A stretch of DNA of 64,000 nucleotides, from contig NZ_FNRV01000001.1 in assembly GCF_900105115.1 (NCBI RefSeq), positions 1,302,001 to 1,366,000 of the forward strand, read 5' to 3'. Of the stretch, positions 22,814 to 33,612 are shown piece by piece (the first letter of the stretch is position 1; each line of letters begins with the position of its first letter). Both the position numbers and the translations under genes were made by a program. This DNA is from Pseudomonas mohnii. GTDB taxonomy: Bacteria; Pseudomonadota; Gammaproteobacteria; Pseudomonadales; Pseudomonadaceae. A model generated the notes under the pieces. That model had not been told where the DNA came from. It saw only the letters and a list, made by a program, of their open reading frames with translations, and made no database searches.

Positions 22814-23096
22814 AAGCCTCAACTCGGGCCTTCAACTTCTGCCCTGGACGAAAGGTGACCACACGGCGAGCCGTGATCGGGATTTCTTCTCCCGTTTTCG
22901 GATTGCGGCCAGGCCGCTGGCGTTTGTCCCGAAGGTCAAAATTGCCGAAACCGGACAACTTGACTTGTTCGTTGTCTTCAAGAGCGTGCCTGATTTCCTC
23001 GAAAAACAGTTCGACCAATTCCTTGGCTTCCCGCTTGTTCAGGCCCAGCTCTTCATACAGACGTTCCGCCATCTCAGCTTTCGTCAAAGCCCCCAT
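22794..23096 (-). CDS. ihfA: integration host factor subunit alpha
   Basis: 100 residues, full length. Starts [20 protein letters not shown]; the DNA-bending arm is in [14 protein letters not shown], followed by [13 protein letters not shown]. Forms a heterodimer with IHF-beta and bends DNA at specific sites; needed for many phage recombinations. Follows pheT by 3 bases, as in most gammaproteobacteria. Confidence 0.98.
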   Translation of the reverse strand: MGALTKAEMAERLYEELGLNKREAKELVELFFEEIRHALEDNEQVKLSGFGNFDLRDKRQRPGRNPKTGEEIPITARRVVTFRPGQKLKARVEAYAGTKS

Positions 23097-23099
23097 ACG

Positions 23100-25481
23100 T
23101 CACTTCCTTAACGTGGCGTTCAACCTTTGTTCGAGCGAGGTGAGGATGTTTTGCGTCGCAGAATTCACCTCATCGTCATTAAGAGTGCGCGATGGATGCT
23201 GCCAGGTCAAGCCAACTGCGAGGCTTTTTCTATCAGGATCAATGCCTTTACCCTGATACACGTCAAATAGCCTGAGGTCTGTCAGCCATTCGCCTGCATT
23301 TTCACGGATTACGTCCAGCACAGCCGCGGCTGCAACGTCTTTGTCCGCAATCAATGCCAAGTCACGACGCACTTCAGGAAAACGCGATAACTCCTGGAAT
23401 TTAGGCATTTTGCCCGACGCGACTTCTGCCAGAACCAGTTCGAAAACGAACACGGGACGGTCCAGCCCAAGCGTTTTCGATAATTCAGGGTGGATCGCGC
23501 CGACAAAACCGACCAAACGCCCCTCACGCTCGATACGCGCAGTTTGACCCGGATGCAATGCTGGGTGCTTGCCCGGCACGAACGTGAACGCGTCCAGCGC
23601 ACCGGCAAAGCCCAACACCGCTTCCACGTCAGCCTTGACGTCGAAGAAGTCCACGGTGTCGCGACCTTGCGCCCAGCCTTCAGGCAGACGGCTACCGCAA
23701 ACCACACCCGCGAGCATTGGCTCTTGCTTCAAGCCTTCAAGTTGACCGACAAAGCGCAGGCCGCTTTCAAACAGACGTACACGATCTTGCTGACGGTTCA
23801 GGTTGTGCTGCAGCGCCTTGATCAGGCCAGGCCACAAGGACGAACGCATCGCAGCCATGTCGTTCGAAATCGGATTGGCCAGCAGCAGCGGTTCAACACC
23901 CGGATTAAACAACTCGAACTGTTTCGGATCGATGAAACTGTAGGTGATCGCTTCCTGATAACCACGAGCTACCAGCAGTCGGCGCAGTTCGGGCAGATCG
24001 CTACGGGCTTCAGCCTTGGCTTGCGGCGCCAGACGCGCTTGCGGGTAACGAACCGGCAGGCGGTTATAGCCATACAAACGAGCCAGCTCTTCGATCAGGT
24101 CGACTTCCAGGCTGATGTCGAAACGATGGCTTGGCACTTCTACGCGCCACTGCCCTGCTCCGTCGGCGGTAATTCCCAAGCCTAAAGCACTGAGCAGACG
24201 CTCGACTTCGGCCGAATCCATTTCCATCCCCAACATCTGGGCAATGCGTTGGCTACGTAGGGTCACCGGCGCGATCGACGGCAGGTGCTGCTCGCTGACG
24301 GTTTCAATGATCGGACCCGCTTCGCCACCGGTGATTTCCAGCAGCAGGCCAGTGGCGCGCTCCATGGCTTCACGGGCCAGTTGCCAGTCCACACCACGCT
24401 CATAGCGGTGCGACGCGTCGGTGTGCAGGCCATAGGAACGGGCCTTGCCAGCGACAGCGATCTGATCGAAGAACGCGCTTTCCAGGAATATGTCGCGAGT
24501 GGTCGCGGTGTTGACACCGCTGTGCTCACCACCCATGACACCGGCAATTGCCAGCGCACGGGTATGGTCGGCAATCACCAGCGTATCGCTACGCAGGCTG
24601 ACTTCCTGTCCATCGAGAAGAACCAGCTTTTCACCCTCTTCGGCCATCCGCACGCGGATGCCGCCGTTGATTTCGGCGAGGTCGAAGGCGTGCAGCGGTT
24701 GACCCAGCTCCAACATGACGTAGTTGGTGATATCGACAGCAGCGTCGATGCTGCGCACCTCGGAGCGACGCAGGCGCTCAACCATCCACAGCGGCGTAGG
24801 CCGGGACAGGTCGACGTTACGGATGACACGCCCCAGGTAACGCGGGCAGGCGGCAGGTGCCAGCACTTCAACCGAGCGCACTTCATCATGCGCCGCTGGA
24901 ACCGCAGCCACTACGGGGCGAGTGACCTGGGCGGCGTACAGCGCGCCGACTTCGCGAGCAAGGCCCGCCAGGGACAGGCAGTCGCCGCGGTTCGGGGTCA
25001 GGTCGACCTCGATGCTGGTGTCGTCCAGGTTCAGATACTCACGAATGTCCTGGCCCACAGGCGCATCGACAGGCAATTCCATCAAGCCGTCGTTGCCTTC
25101 TCCGACTTGCAGTTCGGCCTGGGAGCACAGCATGCCGTTGGATTCAACGCCACGCAGCTTGGCTTTCTTGATTTTGAAATCGCCCGGCAACTCGGCACCG
25201 ATGGTGGCGAACGGAATCTTCAGGCCCGGGCGTACGTTTGGCGCACCACAAACGACCTGGAACGTCTCCGAACCATTGCTGACCTGGCAAACACGCAGTT
25301 TGTCGGCGTCCGGGTGCTGTTCGGTGCTCAGCACCTCGCCCACGATGACGCCGCTGAATACACCGGCGGCCGGCGTGACGCTATCGACCTCAAGACCGGC
25401 CATCGACAGACGAGCAACCAGCTCGTCACGACTTACCTGCGGGCTTACCCAGCCACGCAGCCATTGTTCACTGAATTTCAT
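23100..25481 (-). CDS. pheT: phenylalanyl-tRNA synthetase beta subunit
   Basis: 793 residues, normal for the family. EMAP/tRNA-binding-like domain near residues 39-150 (GVIVGEVLSTEQHPDADKLR), B3/B4 editing region in the middle, B5 domain about 405-475 and the C-terminal anticodon-binding fold (FPEVRRDLALIADKDV). With PheS it forms the alpha2beta2 enzyme charging tRNA-Phe. Co-transcribed with pheS, 26 bases upstream. Confidence 0.98.
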   Translation of the reverse strand: MKFSEQWLRGWVSPQVSRDELVARLSMAGLEVDSVTPAAGVFSGVIVGEVLSTEQHPDADKLRVCQVSNGSETFQVVCGAPNVRPGLKIPFATIGAELPGDFKIKKAKLRGVESNGMLCSQAELQVGEGNDGLMELPVDAPVGQDIREYLNLDDTSIEVDLTPNRGDCLSLAGLAREVGALYAAQVTRPVVAAVPAAHDEVRSVEVLAPAACPRYLGRVIRNVDLSRPTPLWMVERLRRSEVRSIDAAVDITNYVMLELGQPLHAFDLAEINGGIRVRMAEEGEKLVLLDGQEVSLRSDTLVIADHTRALAIAGVMGGEHSGVNTATTRDIFLESAFFDQIAVAGKARSYGLHTDASHRYERGVDWQLAREAMERATGLLLEITGGEAGPIIETVSEQHLPSIAPVTLRSQRIAQMLGMEMDSAEVERLLSALGLGITADGAGQWRVEVPSHRFDISLEVDLIEELARLYGYNRLPVRYPQARLAPQAKAEARSDLPELRRLLVARGYQEAITYSFIDPKQFELFNPGVEPLLLANPISNDMAAMRSSLWPGLIKALQHNLNRQQDRVRLFESGLRFVGQLEGLKQEPMLAGVVCGSRLPEGWAQGRDTVDFFDVKADVEAVLGFAGALDAFTFVPGKHPALHPGQTARIEREGRLVGFVGAIHPELSKTLGLDRPVFVFELVLAEVASGKMPKFQELSRFPEVRRDLALIADKDVAAAAVLDVIRENAGEWLTDLRLFDVYQGKGIDPDRKSLAVGLTWQHPSRTLNDDEVNSATQNILTSLEQRLNATLRK

Positions 25482-25507
25482 CCTGCTCTCCTAAGAATTC
25501 GTTACGA

Positions 25508-26578
<1,071 letters not shown>

Positions 26579-26633
26579 ATGACGTTTAACACCTAGCCCC
26601 ACAGAGGTGAGACCGGGTGACTGTCGGGGGTAC

Positions 26634-26990
26634 TTAAGCCAAGGTGGCTTTAGCTTTCTCGACAATCGCAGCAAACGCCGCTTTTTCGTTCACTGCCAGA
26701 TCAGCCAGAACCTTACGGTCGATCTCGATGGACGCTTTTTTCAGGCCGGCGATGAAACGGCTGTAGGACAGACCGTTGATACGAGCACCAGCGTTGATAC
26801 GAGCGATCCACAGAGCGCGGAACTGACGTTTTTTCTGACGACGGTCACGGTAGGCGTATTGGCCTGCCTTGATTACCGCTTGCTTGGCAACACGGAATAC
26901 GCGCGAGCGAGCGCCGTAGTAGCCTTTAGCAAGTTTCAGAATTTTTTTGTGACGTTTACGGGCAATGACGCCACGCTTTACACGAGCCAT
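26634..26990 (-). CDS. rplT: 50S ribosomal protein L20
   Basis: 118 residues, full length: [20 protein letters not shown], then [20 protein letters not shown]. Binds 23S rRNA early in 50S assembly; in E. coli it also represses rpmI-rplT translation. Follows rpmI by 28 bases. Confidence 0.98.
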   Translation of the reverse strand: MARVKRGVIARKRHKKILKLAKGYYGARSRVFRVAKQAVIKAGQYAYRDRRQKKRQFRALWIARINAGARINGLSYSRFIAGLKKASIEIDRKVLADLAVNEKAAFAAIVEKAKATLA

Positions 26991-27018
26991 GAGTTACTTC
27001 CTCTATTCTTGACTAAAA

Positions 27019-27213
27019 TTAACGAAGGCGCAGCATGCGCTCGACTTTTGCCACGTCAGACGGATGCAGCAAGCTGCTACCGCGCAGTTGACGCTTACGC
27101 TTGGTCGACATTTTGGTCAGGATGTGGCTCTTGAAAGCGTGCTTGTGCTTGATACCGTTAGCAGTTTTCAGAAACCGCTTAGCAGCACCACTTTTGGTCT
27201 TCATTTTTGGCAT
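27019..27213 (-). CDS. rpmI: 50S ribosomal protein L35
   Basis: 64 residues, full length: [20 protein letters not shown]. Small basic protein of the large subunit; lies between infC and rplT in the usual order. Confidence 0.98.
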   Translation of the reverse strand: MPKMKTKSGAAKRFLKTANGIKHKHAFKSHILTKMSTKRKRQLRGSSLLHPSDVAKVERMLRLR

Positions 27214-27273
27214 GTTCGGATACTCCGCATTCAGTTGATAAACATAATCAGAAGGCCTGCCGTGCCCTGTTGA

Positions 27274-27825
27274 TTACTTCTTCTTTTTCGGGGCGATGAC
27301 CATGATCAGCTGGCGTCCTTCCATCTTAGGATGCTGTTCGACCGAACCGTACTCGAGCAAGTCACCTTCAACTCGCTTGAGGAGTTCCATCCCCAGCTCC
27401 TGGTGGGCCATCTCACGGCCGCGGAATCGCAAGGATACCTTGGCCCTGTCCCCGTCACTCAGGAAACGTACCAGGTTGCGCAGTTTTACCTGGTAATCCC
27501 CTTCCTCCGTCCCTGGACGAAACTTGATTTCTTTAACCTGAATCTGCTTCTGGTTTTTCTTGGCCGCAGCAACCTGCTTCTTCTTCTCGAAGATCGACTT
27601 GCCGTAGTCCATCAGTTTGCAAACAGGGGGTACTGCATCGGCGGAAATTTCCACCAGATCCAGTTTGGCCTCTTCAGCCTTAAGAAGCGCGTCTTCAATT
27701 GACACAATCCCAAGCTGCTCGCCTTCAGCCCCAATTAACCGAACCTCGCGTGCCGAGATATTCTCGTTGATCGGGGCTTTCGGTGCAGCTCGTTTATCTT
27801 GTCTCATTTCACGCTTAATAATAAT
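27274..27825 (-). CDS. infC: translation initiation factor IF-3 (AUU start)
   Basis: 183 residues if translation starts at the first of three ATT codons (27825), giving [12 protein letters not shown], the usual Pseudomonas N-terminus; the first ATG (27807) would cut six residues. GGAG stands just before. N-domain ([20 protein letters not shown]), basic linker [15 protein letters not shown]-domain ending IAPKKKK. Prevents premature 70S assembly and checks start codons; the rare AUU lets IF-3 repress its own synthesis in E. coli. Shares one base with the thrS stop. Confidence 0.95.
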   Translation of the reverse strand: MIIKREMRQDKRAAPKAPINENISAREVRLIGAEGEQLGIVSIEDALLKAEEAKLDLVEISADAVPPVCKLMDYGKSIFEKKKQVAAAKKNQKQIQVKEIKFRPGTEEGDYQVKLRNLVRFLSDGDRAKVSLRFRGREMAHQELGMELLKRVEGDLLEYGSVEQHPKMEGRQLIMVIAPKKKK

Positions 27826-29747
27826 TACTCCGAATCTTGGCGACCACGCCGGGAAACCGCTTGCGCGAGGAACTCAGCAAACTGGGCGACGGGCATCGAG
27901 CCCAGGTCAGCACCTTCGCGAGTACGCACAGCGACAGTCTGCATCTCGACTTCCCGATCTCCGATAACCAAGAGATAGGGAACCTTGAGCAAGGTATGCT
28001 CACGGATTTTAAAGCCGATCTTTTCATTTCTCAAGTCAGACTTGGCACGAAACCCGCTTTCGTTGAGAGTTTTTTCGACCTCGGCGGCAAAATCTGCCTG
28101 TTTATCAGTGATATTCATGATCACTGCCTGAGTCGGCGCCAGCCACGCAGGGAATGCACCCTCGTAGTGCTCGATCAGAATTCCGACGAAACGCTCGAAG
28201 GATCCCAGGATCGCCCGATGCAACATCACCGGATGCTTGCGGCTGTTGTCTTCGGAGACGAATTCGGCACCCAGTCGGACTGGCAGGTTAAAATCGAGCT
28301 GCAGGGTACCACACTGCCAGACACGACCCAGGCAATCTTTCAGAGAGAATTCGATCTTCGGACCGTAGAACGCACCTTCACCGGGCTGCAGATCGTACGG
28401 CAAGCCTGCGCTATCAAGGGCTGCAGCCAATGCAGCTTCGGCGCGATCCCACAACTCGTCGGAACCGACGCGCTTTTCCGGACGAGTGGACAGTTTCATC
28501 TCGACATCTTTAAAGCCGAAGTCGGCGTAAACGTCCATGGTCAGTTTGATGAACGCTGCGGATTCGGCCTGCATCTGCTCTTCGGTGCAGAAGATGTGGG
28601 CGTCGTCCTGAGTGAACGCACGAACGCGCATAATGCCGTGAAGGGCACCCGATGGCTCGTTACGGTGGCAAGCACCGAACTCGGCCAGACGCATTGGCAA
28701 CTCGCGGTAGCTCTTCAGGCCCTGGTTGAACACCTGCACATGGCAAGGGCAGTTCATTGGCTTGATGGCGTAGTCGCGGTTTTCCGACTGCGTGGTGAAC
28801 ATGTTGTCGGCGTAGTTGGCCCAGTGCCCGGACTTTTCCCACAGGCTGCGGTCAACGACCTGGGGAGTCTTGATCTCCAGGTAACCATTGTCGCGTTGAA
28901 CCTTGCGCATGTACTGCTCGAGCACTTGGTACAGCGTCCAGCCGTTCGGGTGCCAAAACACCATGCCTGGCGCTTCTTCCTGGGTGTGGAACAGGCCCAG
29001 ACGCTTGCCGATCTTGCGGTGATCGCGCTTTTCAGCTTCTTCAATACGCTGGATGTACGCCGCCAGCTGTTTTTTGTCAGCCCATGCGGTGCCGTAAACG
29101 CGCTGTAACTGCTCGTTCTTGGCATCGCCACGCCAGTAGGCGCCGGACAACTTGGTCAGCTTGAATGATTTCAGGAAACGGGTGTTCGGCACGTGCGGAC
29201 CGCGGCACATGTCGACGTATTCTTCGTGATAGTACAGGCCCATTGCCTGTTCGTTCGGCATGTCCTCGACCAGACGCAGCTTGTAGTCTTCACCGCGAGC
29301 CTTGAACACTTCGATCACTTCGGCGCGCGGAGTGACTTTCTTGATGACATCGTAATCTTTTTCGATCAGCTGCTGCATGCGCTGTTCGATGGCGGCCAGG
29401 TCGTCCGGAGTGAAAGGACGCTCGAAGGCGATGTCGTAATAGAAGCCTTCGTCAATGACCGGGCCAATCACCATTTTGGCGGTTGGATACAGCTGCTTGA
29501 CCGCGTGGCCGACCAAGTGGGCGCAAGAGTGGCGAATGATCTCCAGCCCCTCTTCATCCTTTGGCGTAATGATTTGTAGCGTTGCGTCGCTGTCGATGAT
29601 GTCGCTGGCATCGGCCAGCTTGCCATTGACCTTACCGGCCACCGTGGCCTTGGCCAGGCCCGCACCAATGGATGCTGCGACCTCGGCGATGGATACCGGG
29701 TGATCGAATGAACGTTGACTGCCGTCGGGAAGAGTAATAGTTGGCAT
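27825..29747 (-). CDS. thrS: threonyl-tRNA synthetase
   Basis: 640 residues from the ATG preceded by AGGAGG. TGS domain 1-61 ([20 protein letters not shown]), editing domain with [10 protein letters not shown], class II core with the zinc-binding Cys in [10 protein letters not shown] and [15 protein letters not shown], and an anticodon-binding end. Charges tRNA-Thr and clears mischarged serine. First gene of the thrS-infC-rpmI-rplT cluster. Confidence 0.98.
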   Translation of the reverse strand: MPTITLPDGSQRSFDHPVSIAEVAASIGAGLAKATVAGKVNGKLADASDIIDSDATLQIITPKDEEGLEIIRHSCAHLVGHAVKQLYPTAKMVIGPVIDEGFYYDIAFERPFTPDDLAAIEQRMQQLIEKDYDVIKKVTPRAEVIEVFKARGEDYKLRLVEDMPNEQAMGLYYHEEYVDMCRGPHVPNTRFLKSFKLTKLSGAYWRGDAKNEQLQRVYGTAWADKKQLAAYIQRIEEAEKRDHRKIGKRLGLFHTQEEAPGMVFWHPNGWTLYQVLEQYMRKVQRDNGYLEIKTPQVVDRSLWEKSGHWANYADNMFTTQSENRDYAIKPMNCPCHVQVFNQGLKSYRELPMRLAEFGACHRNEPSGALHGIMRVRAFTQDDAHIFCTEEQMQAESAAFIKLTMDVYADFGFKDVEMKLSTRPEKRVGSDELWDRAEAALAAALDSAGLPYDLQPGEGAFYGPKIEFSLKDCLGRVWQCGTLQLDFNLPVRLGAEFVSEDNSRKHPVMLHRAILGSFERFVGILIEHYEGAFPAWLAPTQAVIMNITDKQADFAAEVEKTLNESGFRAKSDLRNEKIGFKIREHTLLKVPYLLVIGDREVEMQTVAVRTREGADLGSMPVAQFAEFLAQAVSRRGRQDSE

Positions 29748-30123
29748 GGCGCCTCCTCTCCTAGTGGTGACCCCTACCAAAGGTCACGTGGGTTGGGATG
29801 AGCCAGTACAAGATCCGATCCAGGCCATTCACTGACGAACGCCTGCCTTACAGCGGCAGGAGCCTTGCGGCCAACCGGAAAACCGAACCAGAGTGACTGG
29901 GATTCAAATCAGGGTTATTCGTGCGCCTGCCGCGACCGGGACTGAAGGTCGACCGGAGCCTGCAAACGCCCGAGCCAGGCATGCTAGCACAGATGAATGG
30001 TCGTCGCGGTACAGAGCTTTACCAACAGGGTAAATCTTACGTTTTTATGCCAGAGTGCTGAACTTGATCCCCGCTTTACCCCTCGAACATCAAGTCATCG
30101 ACCCACAAAGGAGCATCCTCGGC
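29748..30123. other. intergenic leader region between thrS and the exported protein gene
   Basis: 376 bases without a gene. It must hold the thrS promoter and leader (minus) and the promoter of the plus-strand gene at 30124. No clear operator-like or terminator hairpin was made out by eye. Confidence 0.5.
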
Positions 30124-30426
30124 ATGCGTCTGAATCGTTTATTCGCTGTAGTCGCACCCATCGTCCTGCTGTTGCCGCTGGCCGCCCACGCTGAATGGCC
30201 CAAAGGCGCGCGCGAAAAATACATGGCTCAGTGCGTCCCTGCGGCCGCACAAAGGATCGGCGACGCTGCGGCCAAGGCCCACTGTGCTTGCGGTGCCGAT
30301 GCAATCAAATCGTACCCCGCCAAAGATCTACAGGCCCTGATGGACAACAAGGCCAGCAATGAACTGCAACAGCAGGCCCTTACCCAGATTGCCAAGTGCA
30401 AGGCCACCAATCCGACGCAAAAATAA
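30124..30426 (+). CDS. small exported Cys-containing protein
   Basis: 100 residues. Signal peptide MRLNRLFAVVAPIVLLLPLAAHA, then a mature domain with four Cys (QCVPAA, HCACGAD, AKCKA) that can form two disulfides. AAGGAG stands 12 bases before the chosen ATG. Likely periplasmic; conserved-looking but of unknown function. Confidence 0.8.
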   Translation: MRLNRLFAVVAPIVLLLPLAAHAEWPKGAREKYMAQCVPAAAQRIGDAAAKAHCACGADAIKSYPAKDLQALMDNKASNELQQQALTQIAKCKATNPTQK

Positions 30427-30536
30427 GCCCGCCCAAGCTTCAAAAAGGCATTTTCAGCCAGCAAACAGCCCCTGAAAATCGCTTTTTCGGACATTTTATG
30501 CAGGTTTTACAGCTTTTTTTATCACCTTTACTTTCG

Positions 30537-30567
30537 GCTGAAAGCCTTTTAAATCAGGGCTTTCAGC
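30537..30567. repeat. 10-bp inverted repeat in the cold-shock gene leader
   Basis: GCTGAAAGCC / GGCTTTCAGC with an 11-base AT-rich loop, about 150 bases before the cold-shock gene. The 290-base gap (30427-30718) otherwise holds the promoter and long leader expected for such a gene; no other gene is seen. Confidence 0.5.
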
Positions 30568-30718
30568 GATATCAGCCAACAAAGAATGTGCGACTGTAGG
30601 GCAAACAGCACCCGTGGGGGGCTCCCAAAGCGAACATTTCGACTATGATACCCCGGTGTGCCCAGTTGGCCTGAGCAGCACAGTACTACTGAAAATATAT
30701 GTTTCTTGGAGATACACC

Positions 30719-30931
30719 ATGTCTAATCGCCAAACCGGCACCGTTAAATGGTTCAACGATGAAAAAGGCTTCGGCTTCATCACTCCTCAAGGTGGCGGTG
30801 ACGACCTGTTCGTACACTTCAAAGCTATCGAAAGCGACGGTTTCAAAAGCCTGAAAGAAGGCCAAACCGTTTCCTTCGTGGCTGAGAAAGGCCAAAAGGG
30901 TATGCAAGCTGCTCAAGTTCGCCCAGAGTAA
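30719..30931 (+). CDS. cold-shock domain protein (CspA family)
   Basis: 70 residues: [20 protein letters not shown] with RNP1 (KGFGFI) and RNP2 (LFVHF) motifs, the entire OB-fold cold-shock domain. Binds single-stranded RNA or DNA and melts RNA structure. GGAG lies 7 bases before the ATG; a strong terminator follows. Confidence 0.96.
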   Translation: MSNRQTGTVKWFNDEKGFGFITPQGGGDDLFVHFKAIESDGFKSLKEGQTVSFVAEKGQKGMQAAQVRPE

Positions 30932-30952
30932 TTTCCAGGCGCACTAAAAAAA

Positions 30953-30977
30953 CCCCGTCCATGTGACGGGGTTTTTT
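30953..30977 (+). terminator. intrinsic terminator after cold-shock gene
   Basis: CCCCGTC-CATGT-GACGGGG followed by TTTTTT; preceded by AAAAAAA, so it can also end the minus-strand lipoprotein gene. Confidence 0.92.
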
Positions 30978-31000
30978 ATGGATAACGCAAAAGTGGGCGA

Positions 31001-31321
31001 TCAGCCGCAGTTCACGCGAGTCACGACTTTATTGGCGTCGGTGCTCAGGTTGAGGCGATCGGAGCGATACTCCAGGGTCACCATGTCATTTGGCGACAGG
31101 AACCGCGCATTCTGTGCACCTGCACGCTTGCGCGCCTGCTCCAGCAGTTCAGCCGAAGCCGTTTTGCCCAGGGTGAATTCGGCCGCTTTCGCTTCGCAAC
31201 GGCTGTGACCTGTGTCAGTCGTCGTTACAGGGTCAGTTGCCGAATCGGTAGCGGCAGTGCTGCAACCGGCCAGCGTGGCAACGGCCAACAGAGCACCCAA
31301 TGACGCGAGCTTCCAAGGCAT
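31001..31321 (-). CDS. I78-family peptidase inhibitor lipoprotein
   Basis: 106 residues from the ATG preceded by AAAGGAGG. Lipoprotein signal MPWKLASLGALLAVATLAGC (lipobox LAGC), then an I78-type domain: CEAKAAEFTLGKTA, KRAGAQNARFLSPNDMVTLE, YRSDRLN and the closing VNCG with a likely Cys-Cys bond. I78 inhibitors act on serine peptidases; the target here is unknown. Outer-membrane or periplasmic. Confidence 0.85.
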   Translation of the reverse strand: MPWKLASLGALLAVATLAGCSTAATDSATDPVTTTDTGHSRCEAKAAEFTLGKTASAELLEQARKRAGAQNARFLSPNDMVTLEYRSDRLNLSTDANKVVTRVNCG

Positions 31322-31484
31322 GACGCCTCCTTTTTCGATAGTTAACCTAAATTTGTGCGACCGCCAATCCGGCGCTTGGTTCATCGAGCGTTCTGGCAAC
31401 AAGGCCGCCGCCGCAGACAAACGGCAAGTTTGCCTGAGCATTGCCCTGCCCTTCATGCCTTAATCGTGACTGAATATGAACGGG

Positions 31485-31790
31485 TCAATAGACGTCGATG
31501 TAATCGAATGCCGGCTTCGGCCAGTTCTGCTTCAGCGCATTGAAGATTTGCATGACCCAGACCTCGTCACTGGCCGCGACCCGTCCGACATAACCAGAAC
31601 CCTTGGCCCAAGTCTCCAGGCGAAACAGCAACCCGTCGATATCGGTGCCGCCCACGACACCCGATGAAATATAGGCGATACCGCCCTTGGTCACTCGCAA
31701 CTGGGTGTGCTCATCATCGCTGGCGGCAGCCAGCAGCTGACGCACCGCCTCAAGGGTCAAGCCATCAGGCGTATTCAAATCGATCTGCAC
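31485..31790 (-). CDS. conserved small protein of unknown function
   Basis: 101 residues, MQIDLNTPDGLTLEAVRQLL, with a helix-then-sheet look (HTQLRVTKGGIAYISSG) and an aromatic end (KPAFDYIDVY). No signal peptide. No family recognised. Confidence 0.72.
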   Translation of the reverse strand: MQIDLNTPDGLTLEAVRQLLAAASDDEHTQLRVTKGGIAYISSGVVGGTDIDGLLFRLETWAKGSGYVGRVAASDEVWVMQIFNALKQNWPKPAFDYIDVY

Positions 31791-31922
31791 AGCGCAGTCC
31801 TTGAAAAGTCGTTAAAGACCAAGTGTCGCATAGCCCTCCATTGATGCCTAAGTCGGAGTGCCAAAAGTCCTGCAAAATGGTTAACTCGACACTCAGACCT
31901 TCCCGACCGCACGAGCACCACA

Positions 31923-32132
31923 ATGACCACCGTAAGCATCGACGCCGCCATTAACGCCAAGTGGTCAGAGGGCCACAGCTCTTATAGCCCCGGCAGCCCG
32001 GAAGAGCTCGCAATCATCGGTATCGATTTACTGGTCAAGGAACTGGGCACCGAAGCTGCCCAATCCTTTATCCAACAGATTTTCGAGAAATACCCGCCCC
32101 ATCAGGGCGGCGGACATTCCGAACGCTCGTAA
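31923..32132 (+). CDS. conserved small protein of unknown function
   Basis: 69 residues, MTTVSIDAAINAKWSEGHSS, then ELAIIGIDLLVKELGTEAAQ as a helix and a His/Gly-rich tail. Convergent with the nucleoside hydrolase gene, 3 bases away. Function unknown. Confidence 0.7.
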   Translation: MTTVSIDAAINAKWSEGHSSYSPGSPEELAIIGIDLLVKELGTEAAQSFIQQIFEKYPPHQGGGHSERS

Positions 32133-32135
32133 GGG

Positions 32136-33164
32136 TTACGTCAGGCGGGCCAGGCGTTCGGTCAGCAGATCGAAGAATCCCTGGGCGTCGCCGCGGTCCA
32201 CCCAGAACGCATTCTTCGGCGCCCCGAGGCCGTTATGCCAGTCGACAATGGTTTGACCGAAGGTCGGCCCCTCGCGACTGTCGACCACTACGTTGACATG
32301 GCGACCGCTGAACAGCTCCGGCTTGAGCAGGTAAGCAATGACCGTAGCGTCATGCACGGGGCCACCCGGGATACCGAAGTACTCCATGTCGCCCTTGATG
32401 TACTCACTCAGAATATCGCCGACCAGTTTGCTGGCATTGTTGTCCAGCGCCGCGATCTGCTGCAGGCGCGCATCACTGGTGAGGATCTTGTGGGTCACAT
32501 CCAGCGGCAGGTAAGTCAGCCTTGCGCCACTTTTGAGTACAACCTCGGCAGCGTGTGGATCGGCGAACAGGTTGAATTCCGCGACAGGTGTGATGTTGCC
32601 GCCATTGAAATGCGCACCGCCCATGATCACGACGTCCTTGATGCCCTGGACGATTTCAGGGTCCTGGATCAGCGCGAGCGCCAGGTTGGTTTGCGGCCCC
32701 AGCATGGCGATGGTGATGCTGTGGGGCCTGGCCGCCTTCAGAGTGTCGATCAGGAAGTCGACCGCACCGCCCTTGGCCAAACCTTTCTTCGGTTCGTAAA
32801 CGAGGACACCCGACAGACCCTCCTTGCCATGAATATCTTCGGCATGGATAGGCGTTCGCTGCAGCGGTGTCGGTGCCCCGGCGTAGACCGGCACGTCCTC
32901 GCGCCCCGCCCACTCCCGGGCCAATCGTGCGTTGCGTGACGTCTTGTCCAGCCGAACGTTGCCAGCGACCGTGGTCAACGCATGGATATTGAGTTCGTCC
33001 GGCGATGCCAGCGCAAACAACAATGCGATCACGTCGTCAGCACCGGGGTCGGTATCGATGATCAAGTCGATCTTTTCCACAGCCTGAACGCTGCTTGGGT
33101 TAATCAGGGACAAAAGCAACAGACTCCGACGCAAGAGGTACAGTTTCCGAGTATAGCGACACAT
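32136..33164 (-). CDS. nucleoside hydrolase with export signal, rbs-linked
   Basis: 342 residues. An N-terminal signal-like stretch (RRSLLLLSLINPSSVQA) comes before the hydrolase domain, which opens with the calcium site DTDPGADD and carries VVIMGG and the later HDATVIAYLL segment. Splits ribonucleosides into base and ribose. It is the last gene after rbsD; if exported, it would feed ribose to the RbsABC transporter. The signal peptide is inferred and cytosolic location from a later start is possible. Confidence 0.88.
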   Translation of the reverse strand: MCRYTRKLYLLRRSLLLLSLINPSSVQAVEKIDLIIDTDPGADDVIALLFALASPDELNIHALTTVAGNVRLDKTSRNARLAREWAGREDVPVYAGAPTPLQRTPIHAEDIHGKEGLSGVLVYEPKKGLAKGGAVDFLIDTLKAARPHSITIAMLGPQTNLALALIQDPEIVQGIKDVVIMGGAHFNGGNITPVAEFNLFADPHAAEVVLKSGARLTYLPLDVTHKILTSDARLQQIAALDNNASKLVGDILSEYIKGDMEYFGIPGGPVHDATVIAYLLKPELFSGRHVNVVVDSREGPTFGQTIVDWHNGLGAPKNAFWVDRGDAQGFFDLLTERLARLT

Positions 33165-33207
33165 GACCCATGCCTTGTGCAGGACAGAAACAGAGAAACC
33201 AAGCGAT

Positions 33208-33612
33208 TCAGAACGTCACTCCGGCGACCAGGACGATATTGCAGTAAGGCTGGCATTCACCGGTACGAACAATCGCCCGGGCTTGCCGGCTGAGGACTTT
33301 GAATTGTTCATGACTCAGCAGCTCACGCCGGCCAAGCGCGCCCTCGGCGTTCAGCTTGTCCAGCGCGACCAGCGCCGACGGCTTTTTCTCCAGAATCTCT
33401 TGCGCCAACACATGGCTTTCGACCTGCATTTCGCTGAGTACAACGTTCAAAGTGCTGATGAAGTCCGGAATGCCGTGGGTCAAGGCCAGGTCAATCAGCT
33501 CGACCCCCGGAGGCACCGGCAACCCCGCATCGCCGATCACCACTTTGTCGCCGTGGCCCAGTGAAGCAATCAGCCGCGACAGCGCGACGTTGAGCAAAGG
33601 TGTCTTTTTCAT
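33208..33612 (-). CDS. rbsD: D-ribose pyranase
   Basis: 134 residues, full length. [22 protein letters not shown] with the conserved His19, GDAGLPVP and the C-terminal [14 protein letters not shown]. Converts beta-ribopyranose to the furanose form used by ribokinase. Its start overlaps the rbsK end by 4 bases. Confidence 0.96.
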   Translation of the reverse strand: MKKTPLLNVALSRLIASLGHGDKVVIGDAGLPVPPGVELIDLALTHGIPDFISTLNVVLSEMQVESHVLAQEILEKKPSALVALDKLNAEGALGRRELLSHEQFKVLSRQARAIVRTGECQPYCNIVLVAGVTF

